Both the position numbers and the translations under genes were made by a program. A stretch of 10,238 nt of DNA, taken from assembly GCA_019828545.1 (NCBI GenBank), contig JACVRA010000801.1:1-10238 (forward strand), read 5' to 3'. The notes under the pieces were generated by a model. It ran no database searches. It had not been told where the DNA came from and worked only from the letters and a program-made list of their open reading frames with translations. Each line of letters starts with the position of its first letter. Position 1 is the first letter of the stretch. Source of the DNA: Paracamarosporium sp. OC-R06-R3. Lineage: Eukaryota > Ascomycota > Dothideomycetes > Pleosporales > Didymosphaeriaceae. Below are positions 1 to 7,872 of this stretch, piece by piece.

Positions 1-348
1 ACGACGTGCATTGACTGCCAAGACACGGTATAATCAGGCAACAACGTAGTATCTGTCACACTACCTGTTCACCCACATTCAGCCCCCTATTATCCCTCAA
101 TCTCGTATCCTGAGTTTTGGGGTCATTGAAAAGGCCTTGCTGTCTACTCTTGTTGCATTGGACTGTGCCTTTTGCATTACAGCCTGGTCCAACTAAGCCA
201 GATCCAAGACGCAGATTCAACGTGTACATGATATCGAGTGTGAGACATGTTCGTTAGTTTAGTAGTCTGTAAGCTGCTATACAGCACATAAACGCACCAG
301 ACTACCAGAGCCCACGTTACGAATTTGACACATCCGATTGAGAATTCT
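1..348. other. No recognisable gene
   Basis: I see no open frame of useful length, no RNA gene and no clear repeat here. Base composition is ordinary and stops are frequent in all frames. It may be intergenic sequence or the flank of a gene lying to the left. Confidence 0.4.
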
Positions 349-610
349 TTATTCAACTATTAGCGGACCAGTGTATAAACGGCACGGGTCACCGTGAACC
401 TCAATTTGAATTGCCTTGACTGGAAGCGCTCCATATAGCAACCAATGACCGGGCCGCTGCCACCGCCACCCAATCTCAGCCTCGTCTGCAGCGGAGGCTT
501 CCCGTGCCTTGTCATCCGCGGCATCTGAGATTACGCCGACTCGCACAGGAATAACAGATGGCAGCCGTACGCGGCGGGGACAGCGGCGGCGTATGTGAAG
601 GAGCTTCTGT
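349..610 (-). other. Unidentified open frame on the minus strand
   Basis: A frame stays open for about 87 codons and ends in TAA at 349-351. It has no ATG; the first candidate start is a GTG at 546. The translation is Ala/Arg-rich at first and then contains the segment GWRWQRPGHWLLYGALP, which matches nothing I recognise. The stretch is GC-rich compared with its flanks, so an open frame of this size can arise by chance. It could also be the last exon of a decayed gene. I give it no function. Confidence 0.15.
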
Positions 611-612
611 CA

Positions 613-670
613 ACGCTACCTGCGGCCGAAGTAGAGGAAAGTCTCCACGGCAGGCGTTTACGCTACCTGC
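613..670 (+). repeat. 11-base direct repeat ACGCTACCTGC
   Basis: The word ACGCTACCTGC occurs at 613-623 and again at 660-670, with starts 47 bases apart. A related inverted word, GCGTAGCAGGT, follows near 702-712. This may be chance or the end structure of an old repeat. Confidence 0.3.
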
Positions 671-673
671 TAG

Positions 674-1072
674 GCTGGCCCTACTAGTCCTGATTGGTCT
701 GGCGTAGCAGGTCCAACTGTTGAAAACCACGGTGCTGACATCATGAATCACATGCTGGGGATATATAGATTAGCACCCCTAGCATATGAATCAATAATCA
801 CTTATCTTAACACTAACAGATGCGTTCCTATAGCAAGAACGGTTATGCAGACGAATTACAGATCTGTAAATGAAACAGGTCTGGCGTGTGAGTCCATACA
901 ACAGAGGCGAACTCGACTGGAGAAACATAAATCGGGCTCTTACACGAGCAAGAGTAAAAGCTCTTCAGAGTCGAACGAGACTGCTTCTGAGCGCAAATTG
1001 CGCGGAAGAAAGCATAGTCAGGAGGCTGAGAACCTGTCCAATGAACAAAGAAAGTACTTGATAGCCCAATAG
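674..1072 (+). other. Unidentified open frame, Ser/Lys-rich
   Basis: The frame is open from just after a TAG at 671-673 to a TAG at 1070-1072, 132 codons; its first ATG is at 743. The first part is mixed in composition. The second part, about residues 65-100 counted from the ATG, is hydrophilic and rich in Ser, Lys, Glu and Arg, as in a disordered linker. No domain or catalytic motif is visible and I do not recognise the protein. It could be a relic of a transposon or an orphan gene; chance is also possible. It stands alone, with no partner gene on the same strand nearby. Confidence 0.2.
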
Positions 1073-1335
1073 ATGTTTGAGCGTAACTTGAAGGGAAATT
1101 GGTGAAGTCAGAGGTCGAAGAGGTTTAGGCAAGCAGCGCAGAAAAAACTGTAAGCGCCGCGGTAACACAGGACATGATTTTGGGATATGCGCAAAAGATG
1201 CGGTGGATGGTAGCAAATCAAGTTGTTTACAGCGAGCTATAGCATATAGTAGTTGCCTTAAGTAATTGCGTGCGGAAGGCCCTATGGCTTGTTAGGGTGA
1301 GGCGCTCGCTCGTGACTGTGGTGACACACATAGCC
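1073..1335. other. Downstream flank of the oxygenase gene
   Basis: This stretch lies just past the stop codon of the minus-strand oxygenase gene and presumably holds its 3' untranslated region. I see no AATAAA signal on the minus strand and no other gene. Confidence 0.3.
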
Positions 1336-2527
1336 TTACGCGTCTGCAAGGTAATCCTTGAGCGCATTCTCTGGCCTCTCTTTATGAACATAGTCTTGGA
1401 TACGATGGAAAGTCTCCCATCCTGTATGCTTTAGAAAGTGGATCTGGTCCTTGATCCATCCCTCTATCTCCTCTTGATCTGGATCCTCTCCCCTTCTTCT
1501 TCTTTCTTGGACTCGATGCAGGGCAATATCGCACCGAGCTCTCAATTTTGTGAGCTTCTGCTCCATAAACAAATTGCGGGTCATTGCATGACTGTCACGC
1601 GTGTAATGCGCACTCGCTAATGAGTAACCGGTATCGTCCGCATTCGGATCCGCAAAGCAGTAGCTGTTCACCATGCTTACTCGTTCTGCGCAATTGCTTG
1701 CCCGCAACGCTGCATGGTCGAGGTACGCACCCGCCATCATCACACCTGCGCCCATGGCAGCGCCTGCGGCGTTGATGATATTCCCGTCTCCTATGCGAAC
1801 GGCCGTCTCGCCTCCTACCATGGTGGATGTGTCACTCAGCATCAACACTAGGACGACAGGTGTATGGTCCCTGTGCCAAGCATCAATTGGTAGACCATCA
1901 TACTTGGAAACGCCGACATTCTTGCCCCCGGGTAGAGGCTTGGATGGTGTTTCGCCGAGCTTGTACACGCCTTTCAGTCCCTCCGGACCGAGCTGGACAT
2001 TGACGTATCCTATGTCATTAAGTCCGTTTCGAAATTCGAGTTCGGCACCGAATGCGAAGTTGACGGCTGCTTGGGTGACGGGATGTGTCATGGCTTGGCG
2101 TACGAATGTTGCGTCCTGCAGTGGAGTGATGTTATTCTAGTTCCTGAATTTTGTGTGAATGAAAGGAGTCATTTACCTCATCGGAACGCGAGAATCCAGT
2201 AATGATGCATGGCGCTCGATCCCAAGAATGCATGTATTTGTCGAGGAATGACCGGCGAAATATTTCTCGTCGAAGCACACGAACCCCCTCTTCGGAGAAA
2301 AGCTGAAAAGGTTCTGTGTAACAGAGGTCTGGGACACCCTTGGGGACAGGCAGACCGAGCTCAGTGAAAGTGTACCGTTTGGGAGGAGGCTGAAAGCTTA
2401 AATGGATTGCGGGATCGAACGGTGGGATAGGGAGCTCTTGATCTAGCTCGCCGACTGTTTTGTGGGGACTCACGGATAATTTGGGACAGACAGACGACTG
2501 ATCGCGCACCGACTGTGTTCCAAACAT
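1336..2527 (-). CDS. 2-oxoglutarate/Fe(II)-dependent oxygenase-like protein, two exons
   Basis: Exon 1 runs 2527-2177 and exon 2 runs 2115-1336. Joined in phase 0 they give 376 residues without a stop. The 61-base intron begins GTAAAT, contains GAATAAC and ends CTGCAG. The start chosen is the ATG at 2525-2527, the only ATG in the open frame of exon 1. The protein carries the facial triad expected of the superfamily: W-H-R-D with His198 and Asp200, and a distal His251 followed ten residues later by Arg262, the usual spacing for the 2-oxoglutarate-binding Arg (H-x10-R). Between them sits S-D-T-S-T-M-V-G-G-E-T-A, a typical core strand. Members of this superfamily use iron, O2 and 2-oxoglutarate to hydroxylate or desaturate small molecules or proteins; the substrate here cannot be told. 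No signal peptide or membrane segment is seen, so a cytosolic enzyme is likely. The C-terminal ~90 residues are charged and helical. The gene looks intact, unlike its neighbours. Confidence 0.85.
2116..2176 (-). other. Intron of the oxygenase gene
   Basis: This is a 61-base phase-0 intron with donor GAG|GTAAAT and acceptor CTGCAG|GAC. Without splicing the exon 1 frame runs only 14 more codons to a TAA. Splicing joins exon 1 directly to the frame of exon 2, eight codons ahead of the first ATG in exon 2. Confidence 0.8.
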
Positions 2528-2800
2528 CTTTACTCGAAGTCTTCGTAGGACAAGTAATGTGTTAAGAGATAGCTTGGTTAAAGAGGTGTTACAGCTCAAT
2601 GTTAGAGGGTGTTGTGCAGTGGGTCCAGCCGGAGATCGAAGTCACACTTATAAATTGGAAAGTAACATTTTGGGAGCGGCTTAGACGAATCTAATTAGAT
2701 TAGCAATGTTAAGGGTTGGACCGTTTTCCTCAAAGAAGTAACACGGTGCGCAAGTCCAATTGTGAGGGAGGGGTAGCGATAAGCGTTGCGTTTACACCTA
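2528..2800 (-). promoter_or_regulatory. Upstream region of the oxygenase gene with TATA-like box and palindrome
   Basis: On the minus strand ATTTATAA at 2655-2648 resembles a TATA box about 120 bases ahead of the oxygenase ATG. Farther out lies a perfect 14-base palindrome, AATCTAATTAGATT, at 2688-2701. The word CGAATCTAAT occurs at 2686-2695, overlapping the palindrome, and again at 2810-2819. Such sites can bind dimeric regulators, but no regulator can be assigned. The region also separates this gene from the broken regulator gene behind it. Confidence 0.4.
2688..2701. repeat. Perfect 14-base palindrome
   Basis: AATCTAATTAGATT equals its own reverse complement. It lies about 160 bases upstream of the oxygenase start codon, and half of it recurs at 2811-2819. 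Confidence 0.6.
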
Positions 2801-4050
2801 CTAGTTCTCCGAATCTAATCTGTTTCGGGGCTCAGCAAGATGGTCATAGGCAAGTTCGCAGGGGATGTTTTTCATGCTAAGCAATTCTACCTCCACATGT
2901 GCTGCGCTTATCAGGAGATGCTGATAGACGTTCCATTGAGCGCGGCCGTTAAGAACAAACTAGGACCCGTTCCATCACGTTGTTGCTCTCTTTCATAAAG
3001 GACAATTCGTTCTGCAAAGTTTGCCAAGCTTTGGTCTGCATTTGAGTGCCAATAGGGGCCATGCTCGGGAATGTGTTCGCTAGTTGTGCAGCGGACATGG
3101 ATTGTATAGCGTAATTTTTCGACCGTGATTGTTGCCAGATACGGCCAACGGTTGTTCTGGAAGGATTCAGGTGCGAGTCGAATGAGGAGAAGATAGCACA
3201 CACATTCTGAAAGTAGTGTTGTACCAAGATTGTTTGAATGTCCATCATTGATGTCAGACTCATGGTGCCCTGTGGAAGTCGGTAGAAGTCAAGGAGCAGT
3301 GATTGTGAAGGCCTGTGATTCGCATTGGGCTCCGTAGGATAGACAGGTGTGTCCAAGGGTGAGACATCGAGAAAATCCTCTCCTGTTGAAGTAACATCGA
3401 TTTGCCAGTCATTCTCGACGGTAGTAGGAACGGTCAGATCAAGCAAGTCGGAAAATTCGAAATCAAGTTGAGTGTGTGTAAGAAAGATGGCATCCATGTC
3501 GTTGGTAACTACCACTTCTTTCTCTGCTTCTTCAGCAATATGACTGCTGGGTGTGCGATCGTCCTCTGTGGGAGCAACGAGCGACGTGGGCAGCAGCAGC
3601 TCCAATTGGTTTGATGTGTCAGAAGACAACGATACGGCATCTGCTGTACGGTCTTCGTATGTCGACTGGCTCTCCATCTCCGCGCCTAACGCAGCAGCTA
3701 GTACTACCATACTGTCTGTGACACTCAAAAAGGCCGCATGTTCATCTCTGACTGGCTTCGGAGCGCTTGAAATTGCGGGTATATTTCTCTCAGCTATGGT
3801 GTGTTTGGTATGGGCCGAATGATAGGTCTCGTACTTAGTCGACCATCTCAGTGTCTGTTCGTATCCTGGACATCGTAGATTTCTTTTACTGCATTGTAAA
3901 CAATTTGGCAGGCTCTCATCGCATTTGCGCTGCATCTGTCAGACACAAGATGTTTGCCATGGGAGATGCACGCATTCTTCTGTCTTTACATCGTCCGCAG
4001 CCATTTCTGGACTTCGGGAACTTTGTGCGCGGTCTTGGATTCGAAATCAT
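2801..4050 (-). pseudogene. Zn2Cys6 fungal transcription factor, apparently broken
   Basis: Exon 1 starts at the ATG at 4050-4048 and encodes a short basic lead followed by N-G-C-G-R-C-K-D-R-R. Exon 2, from 3929, continues R-K-C-D-E, then C-L-Q-C and R-C-P-G-Y. Joined at AGA|CGC these give C-x2-C-x6-C-x6-C-x2-C-x6-C, the exact zinc-cluster spacing. The segment that must be removed (3975-3930, 46 bases) has a good branch point (CTGAC) and acceptor (TGCAG) but starts AT, not GT. Unspliced, the frame hits a TGA soon after. Exon 2 then runs about 325 codons through an acidic region, into a part typical of fungal activator middle regions (Q-H-Y-F-Q-N-V-C, then S-F-D-S-H-L-N-P and F-M-K-E-S), and stops with TAA at 2949-2951. 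A +1 frame continues G-R-A-Q-W-N-V-Y-Q to a TAG at 2801. Proteins of this family bind CGG-type sites and activate nearby genes; this copy is probably dead or unusually spliced. Confidence 0.75.
3930..3975 (-). other. Intron of the transcription factor with an AT donor
   Basis: The acceptor TGCAG|CGC and branch point TCTGAC are sound. The expected donor position reads AGAAGA|ATGCAC. One G-to-A transition at the first intron base would explain the loss of GT. The zinc-cluster spacing fixes both ends of the intron to the base. Confidence 0.55.
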
Positions 4051-4794
4051 GTCTTATGGCCCCACAGACCTATGTAATCTTCCTATAGACTGATACAGAT
4101 GCCTTGAGATTGTGAGGTCGGGTTTCTTTGCGAAGTTAGATGATGGCTGAAAAGGCCGCGATCTTACAGAGCACATTCGTTTGAGCTATTTGGAGTTCCA
4201 CCTGGATTCATGCCGATGACTGACAATGAGCGATTGTCATTGGCTTGAGACCTCCGAGCCCAACCTGGCTCCAGGATCTTATTTCCTGATACAGTAAGAA
4301 CGTGTTGCACGAACCAGGGCCGCGGACCGACGTGCGAGCCAATTATCCGTAGCATCTGCGCTAAACAGATCTAGTCTCTACAACGGCCTCATGGGAACCA
4401 ACTCACCGATGCCCGTCATTATTAACTGGCTTATCTACGGGTTTGATCACTTCAGCAGAGGGTCTGATCCTGCCTGGCTGGCATCCACGTAGTTATCAGC
4501 CTTGGAATAATTCCCCAGCTGCAGAGCTCTTTCTTGAAGATCACATGTGACAAATTTCAGTCTTGTTTCTCGTGTGAGCTGGAAACCAAGTCTTTCGATT
4601 CATGATCTGTCAATACATTCGCTATGAGCTCGCTTTGCTAACAGCGCAGGTAAGTTGGATCTATGTTACTTCGACGCCGGTTGAGGAATCGTATTTAACT
4701 TGGAGCTATGGTACAAGCCTGCTGTATGAGAACATGCAGTTAACAGTGAAGCAGTATCCGGTAATTCCGAGGGCCCTCAAAGCTTTTCCTTCTC
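4051..4794. other. Intergenic region between regulator relic and GMC relic
   Basis: The part next to 4050 would hold the promoter of the minus-strand regulator. A perfect 7-base stem, TGACAAT with ATTGTCA, lies at 4221-4239 with a five-base loop. At 4650 a perfect donor word GTAAGT follows a short plus-strand open frame (from the ATG at 4602), but I cannot find a convincing next exon. I see no recognisable gene. Confidence 0.35.
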
Positions 4795-4960
4795 CTAACC
4801 TTTCCAGCCCCATGTTTCAGCAATCAATCCTGCTGCGCGCTCACCAATGCCCAGGAAAGTAAGCATGAGGTTGATGGTCGGCATCTCCGGAAATACGCCA
4901 GCGTCGGCTATCCTGATCCCCTTCAATCCTCGAACCTTCAGCTCGGCGCAGAAGTTGGCG
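4795..4960 (-). pseudogene. C-terminal remnant of a GMC oxidoreductase
   Basis: About 50 codons read A-E-L-K-V-R-G-L-K-G-I-R-I-A-D-A-G-V-F-P, then M-P-T-I-N-L-M-L-T and I-G-E-R-A-A-G-L-I, ending in TAG at 4795. This is the classical end of glucose-methanol-choline (GMC) FAD-dependent oxidoreductases, including the Asn of the second active-site motif. In relatives that motif is usually N-P-M-L-T; here Pro is replaced by Leu, which a single C-to-T change (CCC to CTC) would give. Full-length members have about 550-650 residues, so more than nine tenths of the protein is missing, including the N-terminal FAD-binding G-x-G-x-x-G motif and the catalytic His. The frame runs straight into the minisatellite upstream, which marks the break. 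No start codon is present. The piece is a relic and not a gene in use. Confidence 0.8.
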
Positions 4961-4970
4961 TAAATCAGAA

Positions 4971-5053
4971 GTTGATATAAACTGGGAGTTGATATAAACT
5001 GAGAGTTGATGTAATTAAATTGAGAGTTAATGTAAACTGGGAGTTGCAATTTG
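4971..5053 (+). repeat. 17-base minisatellite
   Basis: Units begin GTTGATATAAACTGGGA. Copies start at 4971, 4988, 5005 (21 bases, with an insertion and AATT change), 5026 (GTTAATGTAAACTGGGA) and a partial one at 5043. The first two differ at one base. The array directly abuts the truncated end of the GMC remnant. Confidence 0.9.
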
Positions 5054-5741
5054 CGCAGCGCCGCAACATCACGGTCTGGAAGCTATGCAATTACGCAAAC
5101 CCTCCAGTGTCACCAATACAGGACATTTCTCCTAAAGTTGTGTAGCGCAGCGAAGTTTAAAATGCTAGAGTTACCGCACCTCATATTTATCAGCACATTT
5201 ATATACTGAGTTCTTGGACTAACGCCAAACCAACGAGGCTAGGGAGCCCGCGCTAGGCACATCTCGCCGCTCAATCTTTGTTGCGAATCGCCACTGCCAT
5301 CTCTCAAACTCCCAGCATGCTATCAATCTCTGCCATCTTCTACAAGTAGGCCCGCAGCCGATATTTATCGAAACCGTGGTAGAATGGGCGGAAGAGATAG
5401 CCTTACTGCCTAATCTTATCAAGTAAGAGGTAGACAGAGCCTCCACTAGGCCACTTAGGCAACTCATCACCTCCAACGCTCCGCCGCTTTACCTAGATAC
5501 GCAACGAATTGCCGCCCTCCAGCAAGGCTATGCAAATATACTTAGGAAACGTCTATGCTGCGTTCTAATCTGGACGCCTTACTACGCCAATTACCATTGC
5601 GGTCTTGTTGTTAGTGTACTTCTGCGCCATTACACGGAGTTGGGATAGTGCGATAACGTAGTAAAAGTTCACTAGTGTAGCCTCCTACGTCAAAAGCTAC
5701 TTAAATTTGTCTTGTTGGTACATCGGCATTAGGATGAGAGC
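5054..5741. other. Decayed sequence, coding-like on the plus strand
   Basis: On the plus strand one frame is open from 5223 to 5645 apart from a single TAA at 5424-5426. Its translation includes I-F-I-E-T-V-V-E-W-A-E-E-I-A-L-L-P and L-D-T-Q-R-I-A-A-L-Q-Q-G-Y-A-N-I-L. It looks protein-like but I do not recognise a family. The minus strand also has an open frame over 5219-5476, so strand is uncertain. An old transposable element is the most likely source. Near 5051-5066 there is a small inverted repeat, TTGCG with CGCAA. Confidence 0.25.
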
Positions 5742-6075
5742 TTAATCGTTATTGTTAACAAAGGCAGAGACATCACTGCTACTAGTAAAGTTAATAGGTT
5801 CATCCTAAGTACCGTACTCATCAAGTAATATCGGATGCAGTTCGGTTCCCTCAGGCTCGTCGTCAACGAAGGCATTAATTACACCCAAGAACCTAGTCGC
5901 GGCATGCTAGTGCAGGATTAGCACTCTATACATACTTGCTAACATTAGAGGCTTACACCTATAAGTACCATCAATACCCACTTGTGCCTCCTGCAAAACA
6001 TGCCGTGTCCATTTATGGCTTGGGCCACGCTAGCTGGGGGTCGCACGACCGGCTCGATGCTACAGTAGTTGGTTA
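5742..6075 (-). pseudogene. Decayed coding fragment of unknown family
   Basis: One minus-strand frame ending in TAA at 5742-5744 gives protein-like text with only a few stops inside it, among them TAG at 5807-5805 and 5909-5907. It reads G-P-S-H-K-W-T-R-H-V-L-Q-E-A-Q-V-G-I-D-G-T-Y first, and later an acidic tail, F-V-D-D-E-P-E-G-T-E-L-H-P-I-L-L-D-E-Y. The TAG at 5807 lies where CAG (Gln) would fit. I cannot name the family; the setting and the stop pattern suggest a mutated transposable element. A different frame on the same strand (5945-6184) is also open, which makes the choice tentative. Confidence 0.3.
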
Positions 6076-6960
6076 ATAAGTTACTCCTAATGGACTTACC
6101 AAGCTTTCCAAATGCCTTGTTACGGTAATTATCGAAATCCATCGATCTCAGCAAGTCCTTCGTGCAAGGGTGTACATAAGGCATTTGTCAATCATAAGCT
6201 TATTACCCGCCAACAATCTTCCTCAACCAACGCTTGGAACCATGCAAGTGCTTGTCAAACCATCTAGCTCTATCAGACGCCTAAATATGGCACCTAAGCT
6301 TGCAGTATCGCACCATTATCTAATACGAAACGATCGCACAATTCGCAACATAGCCAATACTGTAACCTTCAACTATTTAGGACAAAGGCGCCGGCAACAG
6401 TGCTGGGCAGCAACGGCATATTACTCCACCTATGCTCGCCGCACTCTGCGACCGACTAATCAAGAAGCCGGGTCTATTTTTCTCTTAAGTTCCAAGTTCT
6501 GGGCTACCTGCCTCAAAAGCGTCTCGGTTCTACTGCTAATTTTAGTTTCCGGGCCTAGTTCCAGAGCGCACAGGCTAAGAGCAGCCGGGTGTATCTGGAA
6601 GCTTCTACACAACGCATTAGCAACACTCCTCGTGCCAACCTCGCATCTTCTCCATATTATAACATAGTTACAACGTCCGTAACGTATGCTTCTAATAGCA
6701 ATCAGACAAACTAGTAATCGCTAATTTGTCCTAGCGAAAGATCGTAGTCAGGCACTCACCAGTCTAATGGCTTTCACGCCCTACACGATACGTGATTTTG
6801 ATGGCACAGCAGCTCAGTACCAAACAATCTCCTATTTAAGTAAATATTCCTCTCTAAGCCTCAAGAAGCTAAGACTAGAAGGCTACAAACACAAAAGAAG
6901 GGGATATTCAAGGGCGACACTAAAACCAAGCGTAGTCTTCGAAAACCTGAATAAGGGCAT
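6076..6960. other. Decayed sequence without a recognisable gene
   Basis: Open frames exist on the plus strand (6170-6667 and 6767-6964), but the first has the composition of a chance frame. On the minus strand over roughly 6400-6650 protein-like text interrupted by TAG and TGA codons is also visible. The plus frame at 6767-6964 contains Y-K-H-K-R-R-G-Y-S-R and may be the N-terminal part of the BTB pseudogene that follows in another frame. I can support nothing more. Confidence 0.25.
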
Positions 6961-7749
6961 TTGACGTTAGACTTGTACGTCTTCATCCATCAAATTCCGC
7001 AGATCACTAAATATAGAAGACTTCAAGGCCCTGGAGTTGAAATCTCTGTTGGCGTACCAAATTCCTCATGTGCGAGCGCTGTTACTCACGATGTATGGTG
7101 CCTTCCTAAGAGATTAATATCACACTTCTCTCCTTTCCTAAAGGTCGCCCATGAACGCGATTTTAAGGAACGCCAAGAATCTCGACTTGAGCTTTCCGAA
7201 GACGATGCTAGGGTATTTGGTCTCTTCGTCTAATGGATGTATTACGGCGTATATACTGTGATTCTAGCATTCGCGCAGTCGCAACAATCAGGAGACAGCA
7301 TCAGCATATATTTGAGGTGCTGGATCCTTGGTGATAAGGTTCTCTGTACTGACTTTAAGAATTACGCTATGAGTCATCTCTATGCGCAGCACGCATCCAC
7401 TTTCCTTTGCAAGCCCGTTGCGACGCAAGATGTCGATTAAGTATGCGAGAACAGTGTTACGAATTCGAAGTTGAGATAGTTCTATTTTGCTTTCGTTATT
7501 GAACATTTTGCCAACCCAAATCGCTTGCAGGGAAGCACAGAGGAGTGGGATGATTTATTGCTGACGCATGCTGATTTGAGGTAGCTCTTGCTTCAGAATC
7601 TCAGAATGGTAATTGAAGAGCGAGCCACAGTCGAGAATGATGTAGAATATTTTGATTGGGATGCTGCTCTTGCAGCACCCGCAGAAGAGCACGCAGAGGA
7701 GCACTTGCCGAGAACGGCTACGCATCGACCCGTATGGTTTGCTATTTGA
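6961..7749 (+). pseudogene. BTB/POZ domain protein, fungal type, with four internal stops
   Basis: A single frame reads through about 262 codons to TGA at 7747. It starts with Q-G-P-G-V-E-I-S-V-G, then H-D-V-W-C-L-P-K-R-L-I-S-H-F-S-P-F-L, D-F-K-E-R-Q-E, L-E-L-S-E-D-D-A-R-V-F-G-L-F-V and W-M-Y-Y-G. That is the order of a BTB/POZ fold: strand, helix that packs the dimer, a second strand before the 'P-E-D-D' turn, then the W-M-Y-Y-G helix. A C-terminal part follows, with L-G-D-K and K-N-Y-A-M-S-H-L-Y-A, typical of fungal BTB proteins of unknown function. Internal stops lie at 7231 (TAA), 7438 (TAA), 7477 (TAG) and 7582 (TAG). Three of them sit where Gln would fit (L-F-V-*-W-M, K-L-R-*-F, D-L-R-*-L), consistent with CpA to TpA mutation. 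There is no frameshift. The true start is not clear. BTB domains mediate protein dimers and cullin-3 adaptor contacts. Confidence 0.75.
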
Positions 7750-7792
7750 TTACGAATAAAGAGGGCCGCCAATACGAAAACGATATAAAGCT

Positions 7793-7807
7793 AGTTGCAC
7801 TGCAACT
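7793..7807. repeat. 15-base palindrome with one-base centre
   Basis: AGTTGCA C TGCAACT has perfect 7-base arms. It lies between the BTB pseudogene and the small spliced gene, downstream of both, so it could contribute to a 3' end, but no T-run or A-run supports that. Confidence 0.3.
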
Positions 7808-7872
7808 TTCATGCATTTGTGGGCTATAAGATGTGCGAAGCAATATATACCAGTTCCCACGCACGGCTAGAG

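Noticed and set aside
1673..2140. Open plus-strand frame of 155 codons
   Set aside because: It is the antisense shadow of exon 2 of the oxygenase gene, whose motifs and splice sites are clear on the minus strand.
2528..2599. Extension of the oxygenase frame upstream of 2527
   Set aside because: These 24 codons contain no ATG; the ATG at 2527 is the first, so the extension is read as 5' untranslated sequence.
2911..3201. Minus-strand open frame of 96 codons
   Set aside because: It overlaps the regulator's exon 2 in another frame, and the regulator frame has the family-like text.
3553..3822. Plus-strand open frames within 3402-4093
   Set aside because: They lie opposite the transcription-factor exons, which carry the zinc-cluster motif on the minus strand.
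4221..4239. Hairpin TGACAAT with ATTGTCA
   Set aside because: Seven-base stem without a T-run or conserved context; expected by chance at this length scale.
4602..4862. Plus-strand frame with GTAAGT donor at 4650
   Set aside because: No recognisable protein and no good second exon; the donor word alone can occur by chance, and the 3' part overlaps the GMC relic.
5945..6184. Minus-strand open frame of 79 codons
   Set aside because: An alternative frame on the same strand gives more protein-like text that continues to 5742 with Gln-type stops; neither has a named family, so only that frame is listed, tentatively.
6170..6667. Plus-strand open frame of 165 codons
   Set aside because: Composition (Ser, Leu, Thr, His scattered, no motif) fits a chance frame in decayed DNA; the minus strand looks at least as protein-like.
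7288..7506. Minus-strand open frame of 72 codons
   Set aside because: It is antisense to the BTB pseudogene.
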